Assembly (NCBI GenBank): GCA_905147135.1
Contig: LR990049.1
Coordinates: 12,479,428 to 12,543,427 of the forward strand
DNA length: 64,000 nt
Direction: 5' to 3'
DNA from: Blastobasis lacticolella
Lineage: Eukaryota; Arthropoda; Insecta; Lepidoptera; Blastobasidae
In this document: one piece after another, positions 45,051 through 56,297 of the stretch
Layout of the letters: each line of letters opens with the position of its first letter
Position numbering within the stretch: position 1 is the stretch's first letter
Translations under genes and position numbers: made by a program
Notes under the pieces: generated by a model
What the model was told of the DNA's origin: nothing
The model's database searches: none
Seen by the model: only the letters and a program-made list of their open reading frames with translations

Positions 45051-45634
45051 AAAAAAAGAATACCCATAAAAGGCAAAATAATTTACAATAGCTTTTTGCA
45101 GTATTCAATAATATGAAAGAAAGTCATCCCCAGACTTTACACTTTAATATACTTAATTGAGTAACTTGCTTGCAAGCTATTCGAGCCAATTTCATTAATC
45201 TCACTTCGTGCCCATTCACTCCATTGATGTGGTGGCCGTCTGGAATAGCGATGCACTTTACGAACTCTCATAAACATGTGAGGACGGCTTACGCGAGCCA
45301 GTCTGGCTGTGGAGCGCCGGAGCAGTTGGTAGGGATGTGCCAAAATGGTCAGCCGTGTGGATGGATCGCTTCAAGGCGATCGATCCGGTATGTGGTTCGG
45401 ATCGCTTGAGGTGGAATCGATCTTGGAAAATTTGATTAAAAGTGGCAATGTTTTGTAATAAAAAAAATTATCATATATTTCGCCGTTGCCTGTGCTAGCT
45501 TCAAACCAAAATCAAACAACGCAAACATTTAGTCAATATTTCTCAAATAACATGTTTAGATCAAATTTTTAGTAATTAACTATTTTGTTATTGTGTTTTC
45601 TATATTTAAAGAAAATTTAAAACGAATCATCATC
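45051..45634. other. Unmarked stretch
   Basis: A palindromic patch GATCGCTTCAAGGCGATCGA lies at 45364; opposite frames of 68 and 79 codons have no domain. Confidence 0.4.
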
Positions 45635-45732
45635 CGGTTGTACTCTCGAGGGACCGGGGTCCGCCTTGACCATGATCCCGAATTCGGCAGGTCAGGTAAT
45701 TACATTGGAGCGACTGCCATCTGACCTACTAA
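45635..45732 (-). mobile_element. SINE S1 3' part (inverted)
   Basis: GGGGTCCGCCTTGACCATGA, GGTCAGGTAATTACATTGG and GCGACTGCCATCTGACC match the S1 body and tail. Confidence 0.6.
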
Positions 45733-46377
45733 TTTAACACGAATGTTTAATCGATTTAAAAATCTATAAATTTTACGCATCACTGGCTCTCGCCGTCGTC
45801 GAGACAGATCGATGCCGCGCCCTCTGCTCAACGACCGTCTGCGGGATCCTCCTACCTCCCAATTTATTGAGAGGACACCGCCCGAATACTTATGAAAACA
45901 TACAACTTCACCCTCTACTTTATGGCGTCAAATTAGCTGCGGTACTGGAACAAACGGCGGATAGAATAGAAATCATGTCGTTGGTCGTTGTTGCTGCGCG
46001 CTTACGATTTTGGGGGCGAGTGTTGTTTAGAATTGGTATTTAGTAATACCTATGTGGTTAGAGATCTCTAATAAGACTCTTCTTTGTGCTCAGGGAGACG
46101 ATTCTCACGCTGTGGCATCACTGATTCTATTATTATTATATTATTATATATATTCAGATTCTTCTCTATCCATAAAACTGTATTAAAACGTCACTGACAT
46201 TGATCTTCGACTATTTACGACATATCACGACTATTATCGACGTAAATATTTTTTGGCTGCAATAGACATTTCGTCATAATTAATGGAGAATTGTGGCTAG
46301 AAAACATGTCAAATTCGAGATGGGACTGCGCGAGAATTAGGCCCCTGGTGTTTGCCAGAAAACAAAGGCTTTCCCTG
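45733..46377. other. Unmarked stretch with (TTA)n
   Basis: An ATTATTATATTATTATA run at 46130; otherwise nothing recognised. Confidence 0.4.
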
Positions 46378-46545
46378 GAGAGTACAACAAGGAGTTCTTC
46401 AAGAAAGGGGTTAAAAGGTTTTTACGGGGTCGGCAACGCGTGGGTGATGCCCCTGGTATTGCAAACGTCCATAGGCTGCGGTGACTGCTTACCATCAGGC
46501 AGGCCGCAAGCTTGTTTGCCACCTTAGTGGTATAACAAAAACAGA
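46378..46545 (+). pseudogene. Jockey-type LINE ORF2 end and 3' tail
   Basis: The frame 46378-46484 reads EYNKEFFKKGVKRFLRGRQR then VGDAPGIANVHRLR and stop, directly comparable to the end of the LINE at 22470 (RGGQRIGDSPGVADVHRRR). The tail CTTACCATCAGGCAGGCCGC follows. Only the last ~35 residues remain. Confidence 0.65.
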
Positions 46546-46590
46546 GGTCTAAAGAGCTGAACGTCGCCAAAATAGAGCACAGCCGGCTGT

Positions 46591-46670
46591 GTCAGTTTTT
46601 TCTATTAACTGCTTTGTTCTCTACACATCGTAAAACCATACACACCTATATGTAGAGAACGAAGCTGTAA
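46591..46670. repeat. Imperfect inverted repeat
   Basis: AACTGCTTTGTTCTCTACAC (46607) faces ATATGTAGAGAACGAAGCTG (46650) across about 20 bases. A CAGCCGGCTG palindrome lies just before at 46583. Confidence 0.6.
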
Positions 46671-47269
46671 TTAAAACAATACATCTTCTCATACATTTTC
46701 GTCGATTGAGGGTGGGTATTACGGACCTGCTCTTTTAGGAGAATTTAGCGCATTTATTTGATCAGAACCTAATGTCCTCTTCAGGTGCCCAATTTTTACT
46801 TTTTTCTTTACTTCTTGTTCTTTGTCATAAATAAGTCCTAATTCATATTTGATTATGCTTCAAAATTCGGCGCACGACCACAACTTAGCCTCCATCTTCA
46901 CATAAAATGTAAGATTGAAGTTGTTTCCCGCCATTATTACGACAAACACTGTCGTCGTGGCTCCGTAACGGCCTTATCACAGCGATACAGAGAATATTAC
47001 CACCGAAATCTTGACACTTATGAGGGCAAGAAAATCCCCCATTCATAACCGGCGTAAGCAAGCATAAGTGAGTGTCTGTAAGTACACATTCAAGTCACCT
47101 GCGGCGTAAAAGCGATCGCCAAATGCTGGGATCAGGTGTAGCAGAGTGCTGAACTCCGTAAGCCCGGTCATTGATCTTTATTATGTTTACCCTCGGTCGC
47201 ACCTAACTGCTGCAACAGACGTTAAGCTTAACATATACGCCTTATCGTCCCCCGAGATAACTTAACGTT
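46671..47269. other. Unmarked stretch
   Basis: No element or gene recognised. Confidence 0.45.
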
Positions 47270-47478
47270 CCTTGTTTACAAGGCTCCCGGACGAGGTGTA
47301 TTTTTCTAAACGAGATCGAAAAACTTGCGGATGGCGTGATACATCTTTATGTTGGAGTGAGTTGGGAACTCGCATTTATATTCTCAACCGACTCGGCCTG
47401 AAATTGAATTTTGGACGGGGGCGTGTTTACAAAGTCAATGCTAAAGTTGTTGGTGATGGTCTATTTATGTAAACAAGG
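47270..47478. mobile_element. 209-bp element with perfect 11-bp TIRs
   Basis: CCTTGTTTACA (47270-47280) and TGTAAACAAGG (47468-47478) are exact inverted ends. The 66-codon frame inside has no domain. No second copy and no clear target duplication were seen, so it could be a MITE or a chance pair. Confidence 0.5.
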
Positions 47479-47479
47479 T

Positions 47480-47517
47480 AAATTTTCCTGTAATATATTT
47501 ATATTACAGGAAAATTT
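47480..47517. repeat. Perfect 18-bp inverted repeat, 2-base loop
   Basis: AAATTTTCCTGTAATATA (47480-47497), TT, then TATATTACAGGAAAATTT (47500-47517). It begins one base after the preceding TIR element. Confidence 0.85.
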
Positions 47518-47599
47518 GCTGATAATGGAAAATAACTGATTCTAATCTAGGTAGGTGGCAAACTGCCTGCTAACTAACGTTATGGCAAAACTATTGGGT

Positions 47600-47723
47600 A
47601 TTATGGGGAAGTCTTATGTCCAACAGTGGACTATTACGATCGATGAAATGATATTTTTCAACCTACTGTATTTATTTTTACATGCAATAAAGAGTTTACA
47701 TACATACATACATACATCGATAA
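47600..47723 (+). mobile_element. RTE 3' end fragment
   Basis: A frame reading MGKSYVQQWTI resembles the GEAYVQQW terminus of RTE protein. CAACAGTGGACTATTACGA (47621) recurs at 48277. An AATAAAG and a (CATA)n run follow at 47689-47717. Confidence 0.5.
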
Positions 47724-48272
47724 TTTTGGTGTTAATGTCCCGGTTGTGCTCTCGCTTGAGGGCCCGGGGTCCACCCTGACCGTGATTCAAGATTTGGCAG
47801 ATCAGGTAATTACAGTGTAGCGAATTACATAATGCTGTTGCCAACAATTCACTGAATGATTGAAATTGTTACTTTTGCGATTCCGTATCTACAATTTCGT
47901 GGGTTCAGTTGCTAACAAAGTTCCATTCCAATAAACTGAAACTATTAATTCGATCATACATATACGCAAAAGTAACAATTTCAATAATTGAAATCAGATA
48001 ATTGTTGGCAATAGAGTTACGTAATTAGCGTACTGACCTCCGTGACCCTGCTACCAGGGGAATCTGATCATATTGGATCATGGTTACACATTTAGTCGCC
48101 TAAATGTGCAGGTTTCATCACGATGTTTTCCCTCACAGGAAGAGCATCGGTTAGTGTTCAACTAATTTACATATCTCAGAAAAGAGTCATTGGTACATGG
48201 CAGTAGTGCGAGTCGAACCTGGTACCTCTTGCTTCCGAGTAGGTTATCTTTACCGCTAGACCACCGATACTC
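47724..48272 (-). mobile_element. SINE S1, inverted copy split by a long-TIR MITE
   Basis: Plus strand: TTAATGTCCCGGTTGTGC, GAGGGCCCGGGGTCCACC and GGCAGATCAGGTAATTACAG, then an insertion (47818-48032). It resumes CTGACCTCCGTGACCCTGCT, GATCATGGTTACACATTTAG, TGTTTTCCCTCACAGGAAG, a B box region GAGTCGAACC (48211) and CTAGACCACCGATAC. The tRNA-like head is present. Confidence 0.7.
47818..48032. mobile_element. MITE with ~60-bp TIRs inside SINE S1
   Basis: The left arm GCGAATTACATAATGCTGTT, GCCAACAATT and ATTGAAATTGTTACTTTTGC corresponds to the reverse of the right arm: GCTAATTACGTAACTCTATT, GCCAACAATT and ATTGAAATTGTTACTTTTGC. TA borders both outer ends, suggesting a TA target (Tc1/mariner-type), though a few SINE bases are missing at the junction. 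Confidence 0.7.
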
Positions 48273-48689
48273 TCAACAGTGGACTATTACGAGCTGTGTA
48301 AAGAATAATAAATAAACATCAGTCGAGACATACATCATACAGTAAATGTGTATAAAATCAACCCGTGTAGCTCTGTTTCCGAAGAGATTGTCGGAACAGA
48401 ATAAGAAGCACGTTTCGTAGACCAGCCATTTTAGATAAAATATTTTTAAATCTTATAACTTTACCACGTGAAAATAAAACTTTTTATTTAGTACCGAAGG
48501 TACAGTATAAATTAAAATTGAAATGAATTTATGTAATGTATGTATACGTATGTTTTGTTTTATACAAAATAGTTTTGTCGGTCATCATTATATTTAACAT
48601 ATTTTTAATAAACTCCAACAATCTCTACATTTTATACCTTTAGCCATATTGTCATGTAACAAAGAAGGTGATGATCGTGAATATGAATG

Positions 48690-48880
48690 AATAGGTACTT
48701 CAGTAGAGGCCGATCTAAGAAAAGATGGATTTACTGTGTGAATTGTAACTGGTCGGCCTGAAAATGTGGATCGCCACACAAAGGAGTGGGTATTGAGATG
48801 ACGAGTGATATGGAATAAAGAGACATATTGTGTCCACCTCACCAAGTGGGATAAGGGCAGGTAGACGATGATGAACTACC
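48690..48880 (+). pseudogene. LINE ORF2 C-terminal fragment with frame breaks
   Basis: Pieces of a familiar LINE end are visible in one frame: SRGRSKKRWIYCV, IEMTSDME and then PPHQVG, followed by a GATGATGA run. Stops interrupt it. Resembles the RTE/BovB-like terminus GRPKKRW…MTSDRxEW (from memory). Confidence 0.5.
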
Positions 48881-48904
48881 TCTACTTTTTACTTTAGATC
48901 CCTA

Positions 48905-49030
48905 CGTAGGCGTTGTTCCAATTTGGCTGCCATCGACCTGCCATGCGAACTGACTATCGTACGACGGATGTCGCCCGACCAATAGGAAACCTCAAAACCG
49001 TCCATCGCACTACCATGATCGTACGTTTTC
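48905..49030. mobile_element. MITE family B, copy 4 (decayed)
   Basis: GTTCCAATTTGGCTGCCATC, ATGTCGCCCGACCAATAGGA and CATGATCGTACG match family B, but the right terminal repeat is lost. Confidence 0.5.
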
Positions 49031-49687
49031 CTTTACATCCCCATTTACAGATACTTTTTATAAACTATCTACTGCAATAGTCCTCGTCATCAGAATACGT
49101 TTATCTAGATTTTACAGCTCGCTCCTCCATACCAGTCTACGTACTACACTGTCGGCGGCACAACTTTATTTATGTCGTATAAATAACCTGCCGTTGGCAA
49201 AAAGGAAAGGTGACTCAGGAAGCGTGGCACGTGACTTCCTCGTCCTACACGTGCGCTGAGCTTCGGCGCAAATCAATCGGATGACGGCCTACTATGGATT
49301 CGCGACCCCACCCCTGGCACGAACATATTGTTAACCGGTATGTGTTTGGGACAAAATTGAGGGATTTCATAGTGCATATGTTACGCATTCGTAGAAATGC
49401 AGATCGGTAGTGAATCAAGTTTAAATTAGCGTGTCAATAGCAGCATCTACTTTTTACAAAATACTTTGTATGAATACGTACGCGCTGATCGGTTTCCATG
49501 CGTCGCCCCCTGCCTGGATGAGTTGCTTACATTTCCTTTGCTTTACATTACATTTTTTATGTTTGAAACGTTTAATTAACGTAATCCTACTTCGATAATT
49601 CAATCCTAATTTCAATTTAAAATCCAAAGGTTTTTAAAACGCACTCTTTACTTTGTACCATGGATTAATATTCGCTCATGGTCGTCT
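49031..49687. other. Unmarked stretch
   Basis: GC-richer patch at 49220-49320 without an open frame of note. Confidence 0.4.
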
Positions 49688-49735
49688 TTGACGATAATGT
49701 CCCGGCTGTACTCTCACGTACGAGGGCCCAAGGAT
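49688..49735 (-). mobile_element. SINE S1 tail scrap
   Basis: GATAATGTCCCGGCTGTACT and GAGGGCCCAAGG match the S1 3' end. Confidence 0.45.
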
Positions 49736-50192
49736 AGTATGACCCATACTATGGATCTAACGCCTAGAGGCTAGGTGTTTATATAAGAAATATTGAAGCA
49801 TGAAATTACCATTTCATATAAATATGTCTACTTAAAAAACTATCCAACCCTGTAGTATGGCACCATGCCAAAAGCTGCAGCGACTCGGTTTGATGAATGG
49901 ATTCCACGAGCCGAAAGCTCGCGGGCGCCGCTGCGTCTGGTCACAAATTTCGAGAAAAACATATCCTTGCAAATGTATATTTTTAAGAAGATCTTGATAA
50001 ATTGCTGATAATTATCCTACAATATGAAATGTCGCAACGGGTTCAGATTTTAGCAATGAAAATGTAGTCACACGCGTTTTTCTAGTTTGCTAAAGATCGC
50101 TAATGCACTGCTTCCAACCGATCCGAACCCGAATAATGTTGTCCGAGGTAGTTAACTTCCATGTCAGCTTTCCCACTAGCTCCGTTAAGGCG
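49736..50192. other. Unmarked stretch
   Basis: Nothing recognised. Confidence 0.4.
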
Positions 50193-50482
50193 CTGTCCTA
50201 ATTGGCAACGCTAATGCGACGGGCGGTTACGAGGCACAGATAAAATAATATTATTACTAATATTTGAGGTCACCTATTGGTCGGGCAACGTCCGTCGTAC
50301 GAACATATCATAATTTATCATTTATTTATTCATCAGATTCATATTATGGCTACATTTTCTTAAAACAAAAAAGTATACATAATTGAATGATACGTCATAG
50401 TAAAAATATTGGAAAACTTTCATAAGTACAATTAAAATTACACAGTATTACATAGTCGCACGCCCGTTGCCATTTAGAACAG
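50193..50482. mobile_element. MITE family B, copy 5, with two internal insertions
   Basis: The outer ends CTGTCCTAATTGGCAACG (50193) and CGTTGCCATTTAGAACAG (near 50465-50482) are intact. The core GGTCACCTATTGGTCGGGCA continues to CGTCGTACGAAC. AT-rich DNA is inserted at about 50239-50270 and again at about 50308-50455. Confidence 0.65.
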
Positions 50483-52454
50483 CTTAAGTGTAAGTCGCTG
50501 CGTGACAAGAAACTAACTAATAGTAGTTAGTACTGCATTTAGTCACAAAGTAAAAACCGGCTAGGTGATTTAGTATTCAGATGAAGTGTTTCGAGATTCT
50601 CGAAATTTTTCGATTTCTCGAATTTTTTATGGAAGATATACCGTCACTGGGTGCCAATCGGCTCCCGAGACTGTTTACCTAAACTAGTTTCAACTTCAAC
50701 TATAGTTTATAATATCAGTGTTTTTATGAACTCTTATCGGATGCAGTGCATAAGCTCTCTAACAGTAGGTATTACATAATTATTTACCGAGGATCCGATT
50801 TATCTGCAGACGACCGAACCTAACAGTATATTTTCACGGAAATAATCAGCCAACCTAATTTGGTCGCACTTACCCACGAAAAACTATTAAACACAAAACA
50901 AGACATGTCGTCGGCCCTTTTTAATTATCTTACATGTGCAATTGTGCATTTGTGTAAGTTCCTTTTTCTAAGTGCAATGTTCGATACTTGCTAATATTCG
51001 AACAGCTTAGGTAGTTGATATACATAGGTTCATATAAATAGGTTGAGGTACCTAAATGAGTCGAATTGGTCAGTGTACGGAAAGGTTCCGAGAATGTTGG
51101 AGCTTCGCGTCCACTTGGAATAACAATTACATAACGTACCGCGTCCTTCGTTCTTTGTCTTACCAGTAAAACACATAATAAATAACAATTACTCGTCCTA
51201 AAAGTTTTGTTCAAATTTTCTCAGATAGAAACACCTACAGAAATAGTAGCATTAAATTTTCAGATTCATATGTACTTTAGTAAAGCCTCTTGTGTGTGTG
51301 AGTGACGTATTCGGATAATAGACATTCCAATTTGAATTTTGAACTTTTGAACTTAAAAGTGTATAGAATGACACTTCACTCACCACGGGAGAGGGGCTTT
51401 ACTTCAGTTTTTTACCTATAAATACATAACGCCACGCCCTTTTCCCGAATAGCCTAGTAGGTAAATTAGATTTTAATATCTTAAAATGCAAGTTAACCGT
51501 TTGAAATTCCTAATTAGACAGAGGGTCTGATGCAAACCTGACGAGAAGAGTATGTCTCGCCATTTAAAATAGACGTAGAAGTACACAAGTAGCTAAACTA
51601 CTTTTTCCGGAAAAGACAGTGCCAATAAATTTAGTCCTGTTTTTTCCGATTTCAATTTCATTTTAAATTATAAGGTTATTTTCATATATTGTTCATAAAC
51701 ATGACATGTTCATTAGTAGTCATCATCCACAGGGGAACAGATAAGCAGTCCTATAAATTGTAAACGAGCGCTGTAGTAGGTAGGTACGGTCCACAATAGT
51801 CAAAATGTTACAGCTGTTTGTTTTGTTGCATATTGCTTGTATGCACACAAAGTGTGCAAACTAGCCAATATTTCGGTCCTGAAAAATCTCTCTTGCTTCT
51901 TTCATATTCATCATCCTTTTCATAAATACTCTTCGGTTTAAGTCTAGCGTTCTCTTTCTTAATTTACTGCCTATATCAATTGCCGCCTGCGAAACTCTGC
52001 TATTATGGGCTTTCTCCAATGCCTGAAGGCTTTGTCGTGAGTTGCATACGTGTTATTTGGTTGGTAGATTGGTGATAATACTGCTAAAATTTCGAAGTAC
52101 CAAACACTGCTGTCCTAAATGATCTGCATCAAAAACATTAGTAGTCTTGTACGACGCCGAGGTAGGGAAGCCTAGTAAATAGAGCCTAACTTTACTGTAC
52201 TAAAACCTATCAAGTTAAATCATACATTACGTAATTTGGTCATGTCTAACAACTTTTTCTTCCGTCCCTAATAGATACAATTACATCAAATGAATGGACA
52301 TCCTCTTCTAGTCAAAGTGCTTTGTGAACACTCCAAATTACATAATTTAGTCTGAATTGAAGCTTACCTTTATGTGCTATTGGTACTTATCATGAATTAC
52401 GTTTTCTTTTTAATGTATTGTATTAATTTACTAGATAGCTACTATAGGATCATT
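50483..52454. other. AT-rich stretch without recognised feature
   Basis: The 94-codon minus frame at 50930-51214 has no domain; no repeat family recognised. Confidence 0.45.
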
Positions 52455-52545
52455 AGTTACCTGATTTAACAAATCCTGGATCATGGTCAAGGTCCTTCGC
52501 ACGCGCGAAAGCACAACCGGGAAATTAACGCCAAGATGACTACCT
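52455..52545 (+). mobile_element. SINE S1 3' tail fragment
   Basis: TTACCTGATTTAACAAATCC, GGATCATGGTCAAGG and GAAATTAACGCCAAGATGA match S1. Confidence 0.6.
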
Positions 52546-53697
52546 ACCTACCTGCCTACTGTAGGATCCTAACTAATTCAAATATAAGTACCTACCATAA
52601 ATCTAAGGTTTTTCCTCTTACATAATAATGAGATCTTTCCCCAGTCGAGAGAACTTTTGATAAGAATCCTGAATATATGAGGATTCCTATCGAAATAGAC
52701 ATGGACCAAACTTAACTTCTTAAAATATCCTTCTATAAACAGTCTTGGCATATTTATCGTTTAAACTGAATAAGCCCCCCACGGCGACAATGATCTCCGA
52801 TTTTTAAATCTTTTCACGTTTAAAAGATTACTTACTGACTTCAAAGGACAAACTGTGCCTTTCTTTTCTTTCGAACAAGTTTTACATAAAAACATGATTA
52901 AGTACCTACTTACCCACTTAATATGGCTTTCACGTGAAAACCAAGTGAGACCTACTTAGGTAGTACAAAGTTTAGATACTTTTGTTCGAAACTATCGTTT
53001 TGAGGTACTTACTTATTTTGATGGCATTGCCACTTACCAATTCTCAGATTAAATGACCCATCTCATCTGGCTAGCTCTTATTAATAAGGTTTAAATTACT
53101 AGAGGTGACTAAAATGTCTGAAAAATTCAATATTTTGTCACTTCGATGATAATCCCCTACGGAAAACGTCTAATTCAAGATGGTAGGCATCACCAATAAG
53201 GAATGAACCACATATAACACGAAGCATACGACGCACCTACAATACGTACTTATAATTTAATAATGTTGATCACATACGACAGAGTAAAACAGTCGCTATG
53301 CACGCTGTATAAGTAATTAGTACAGCGCATACATTACTGATGCCAGCTTTGTACTCTGTACGTAATTAATTGGGCCTCTCCTGCATCTCATTGCGTTAGA
53401 CGTGGCGTAGTAACCTAATGTCATGTTAATCGTCAAAGAACGGTTCTTGTGCACTTGTCGAACTGATGAATTGTGTAACCTGTCAATAGATATTACTAAA
53501 GAAACGCTAGAGCTCGAGAACGCGGGAGAATGGTAATTGGTCTTGACCGCTGGCTTAATTTGTTTCGAAGCGGATGTCTTTATCGTTAAAGTTGTGCTGT
53601 GGATCGCTTAGACGACGTCATTATCTATTCAATGCACTTGCGGCGACTGTTTTATGGACTGTAACGATTGTAAACTGTAATTTTACCAATATTTGCA
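52546..53697. other. AT-rich stretch without recognised feature
   Basis: No element or gene recognised. Confidence 0.45.
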
Positions 53698-53862
53698 GTA
53701 AGGGCCGGCGTGCACTAAATTCTTAATCGCATTTAAGCTGAAGACAAACACAAAATTTCATGCAAAATGACGTTGAACGTCACTCTTAAACGTGTTTTAT
53801 CGTGCTAAATCTATATCTACTTACTTATAATTAAAACAGATTTTTAATAGCGGGCCGTTATC
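53698..53862. mobile_element. Possible PIF/Harbinger-like MITE
   Basis: TAAGGGCCGGCGTGCACTAA on the left and GCGGGCCGTTA on the right give inverted GGCC-type ends. CACTAAATTCTTAA resembles the subterminal part of the MITE at 11101. Boundaries and target are unclear. Confidence 0.4.
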
Positions 53863-55414
53863 GAATGAGTAGGTATCTACACAATCTATGTATGCGTCCA
53901 AATGAACTAAGGTTTAACTTATATGTAGAATGCACTGTAATGCAATGCAGCAATTAAATATTTAAATATATTATGCACAATATAGTTTTGATTAAAATAC
54001 TAAGGTTAGCACTTATTACAAAGCCACAGACTCAAGGCCTGCCGTCTAACAAACCGCAAGCTAACGTTCGACCTTGGAGGACGAAATAAAAAGCGAAAAC
54101 AATTGCATTGTGTTCAAGTACGCAAGTTTTTATTCGACCAAAGAAAAAATAAGTACAAAAATAGAGACACACAAAAAGTCTTCACTCAACGACAGTCACT
54201 GATCCAATATTTCGACTTTCCAATCATTTTGCAGGAAGAGAAGCTAAAAAGCGTGGATAGCAATTGAATTTGATCAAACAAAAATGGGATCCTCGGGGTT
54301 GTATTGTAGGCGGGAACTTTCCCACGGAACGGATTCCGGCCCCTGGTGGCCCAATTCGGCGGAACCCTCCTTTCGGTCAAATAAATGGTGCACGAAAAAT
54401 TTATGTCGTCAGCGCTCCCTTTATTCGGCACTGATTTCCGACTTCCTAACACGATTCTTCGTTCGACGATAACTCACGGCTTCCAACTCCCACTCCCACC
54501 GTGGGTTCGCACAATTATCGCAGACTCCTTCCATTTACGCTATCGCTGAAGGCATTTCCGAACCATCATTTATTACATTACTTTGAATACCCTTTAAATA
54601 TTATTTCAGAACGAAATATTCATGCTAAACCCTAGTCCCGAAGGTCTTTCTTTATCTTTACAGAAATGAAACTCATGTTATTGTTAGCAGATGTACTTAA
54701 TTTAAAATCTACGTGGGAGTTATTTTCATTTTATAGGTAAAAGAGGCAGGTAAATGGATAGGGAATTACAAAGTTGTTTTGATGCTTGCTGCGCTCCATT
54801 GCTCTAGCGAAGGCCATTCGTATGCTACAAGGCAGGTATATTATATTGAGGAAGTTATTTATAGGTATAAATTTAACAATACTTAGCAATAGCACCACAG
54901 CTTCAAATAGCTCTCAACTGCGTCAAGTGTCTCGACGCTATTCAGCCAGAATCTTCCAAATTAATCTGACCCACTCGTGTTTGTAATTAAAAAGTAGTTC
55001 AAACATGAAATGTGTGCAGTCGTCGTTTTGTCAATATTTGTAACACAGTACGGCTCTCGTGTTGTACAAACAGACAAGTGTCCCAAACTAATTATATGTA
55101 TGCTTAGGTACGTATGGGTTGGATGTAGGTCGAAAGAACTGTGTAAGTATATCCCTTTCAAGTTACACGTGGACCTACCAAACACTGTTCCCATTTCCAG
55201 TTATTTTCCTTTTCTCTGATTCTGCTGAGGTTGGTCGGATCCTTTACAAGTAAAATGTGAAGCATTTATATATTTTATTTTCAAATAGATACTTATAGCC
55301 CTTAGTTATAGCTTTATAAATGTTTCTGTTTATTTTAAAATTACCGTACAGTAATTACTTTACTAGATTATATGTACCAATCGATCCGTATACTAGGCAA
55401 TGAAGCGTATGAAG
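53863..55414. other. Unmarked stretch
   Basis: Overlapping frames at 54186-54472 and 54961-55219 have no domain or splice context. Confidence 0.4.
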
Positions 55415-55556
55415 GTTTTTTCAACCAACAAACGAGTAGAGAGCCTACCTGATGGTTAGCGGTAACTGACGGCCACAATATCTGCGATTCATTCATTTAG
55501 GTTGCAAGCAACCGAAATGCAGAACGGCAGGTGCGTTGTCACTGTGAGGTGCCCCT
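55415..55556 (+). repeat. Dispersed repeat, family D, copy 3
   Basis: CAACAAACGAGTAGAGAGCC, ACCTGATGGTTAGCGGTAAC and GTGCGTTGTCACTGTGAGG match the copies at 10790 and 44895. It is cut after GTGAGG by the next element and resumes at 56047 with GTGAGGACTAAGATGAAA. Confidence 0.7.
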
Positions 55557-56045
55557 ACCGCAATACCGGTATATCTTTTCAAAACCGGGATTTTCAGTAT
55601 TAACATGAGGTCAATACCGGGATCCCGGTATTTTCGGGATTTGATGAAGTTGCTAATAATTTATTATAAACTTTTAATTATTATATTCTTTATTGCATAA
55701 ATGTATAGACAGACTTAAATAGTTAGAGGATTTCATACGAAAGGTTGTTTTCTAGAAGAAAAATCTATTTTTAATTTATCCTATTATAAATCCCCACTCG
55801 ATAAGTCTTTTCTTTTGTTATAGTATTTGAGAAAATGATATTGAAGCAAACTTTATGCATTTTGTTAGTCTAGATGGTGATTAGAATATAAAATTTATTC
55901 TAATAGTGCAAAAGTAATACATAATTTTATTTTTAACAGAATACCGAAAATCCCGGTTTTTATAAAATGAATACCGGTATTGTGAAGGCGTATTGTTCGA
56001 CCGGGATCCCGGTATTTTTGGTATCCGGGATCCCGGTTTGCGACC
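55550..56045. mobile_element. hAT-like non-autonomous element rich in CCGGGATCCCGG
   Basis: GTGAGG borders both sides (ending near 55549 and starting near 56047), with two further less certain positions, compatible with an 8-bp target. The ends contain CCGCAATACCGGTAT and, reversed, GTCGCAAACCGGGAT. The perfect 20-base palindrome AATACCGGGATCCCGGTATT lies at 55613-55632 and related words recur near 55945-56035. The interior is AT-rich, with no transposase. Confidence 0.65.
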
Positions 56046-56247
56046 AGTGAGGACTAAGATGAAATGCCTCATCGTAATTGCCAACTTTCCGGCTAATACA
56101 AAAACGCTAGTCCTATGATTTCTTACATGTTTCGACGTAGCGTGCATTCTTGAACTTTCGAGGTTGCGTGGTTCCTTGTAACGAATGCAGCAGTTGTGGT
56201 GCGCTTTCTTCCGGTTTTTGGCATTTGACTATGCCATTTCTATTTGA

Positions 56248-56297
56248 ATGCATAAATACTAAAAGGGCAGACATGTGCTCTTTTAGTATTTACGCAT
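56248..56297. repeat. Hairpin, 18-bp arms, 14-base loop
   Basis: ATGCATAAATACTAAAAG (56248-56265) faces CTTTTAGTATTTACGCAT (56280-56297) with one mismatch. Size is compatible with a small RNA hairpin, but there is no other evidence for expression. Confidence 0.65.
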
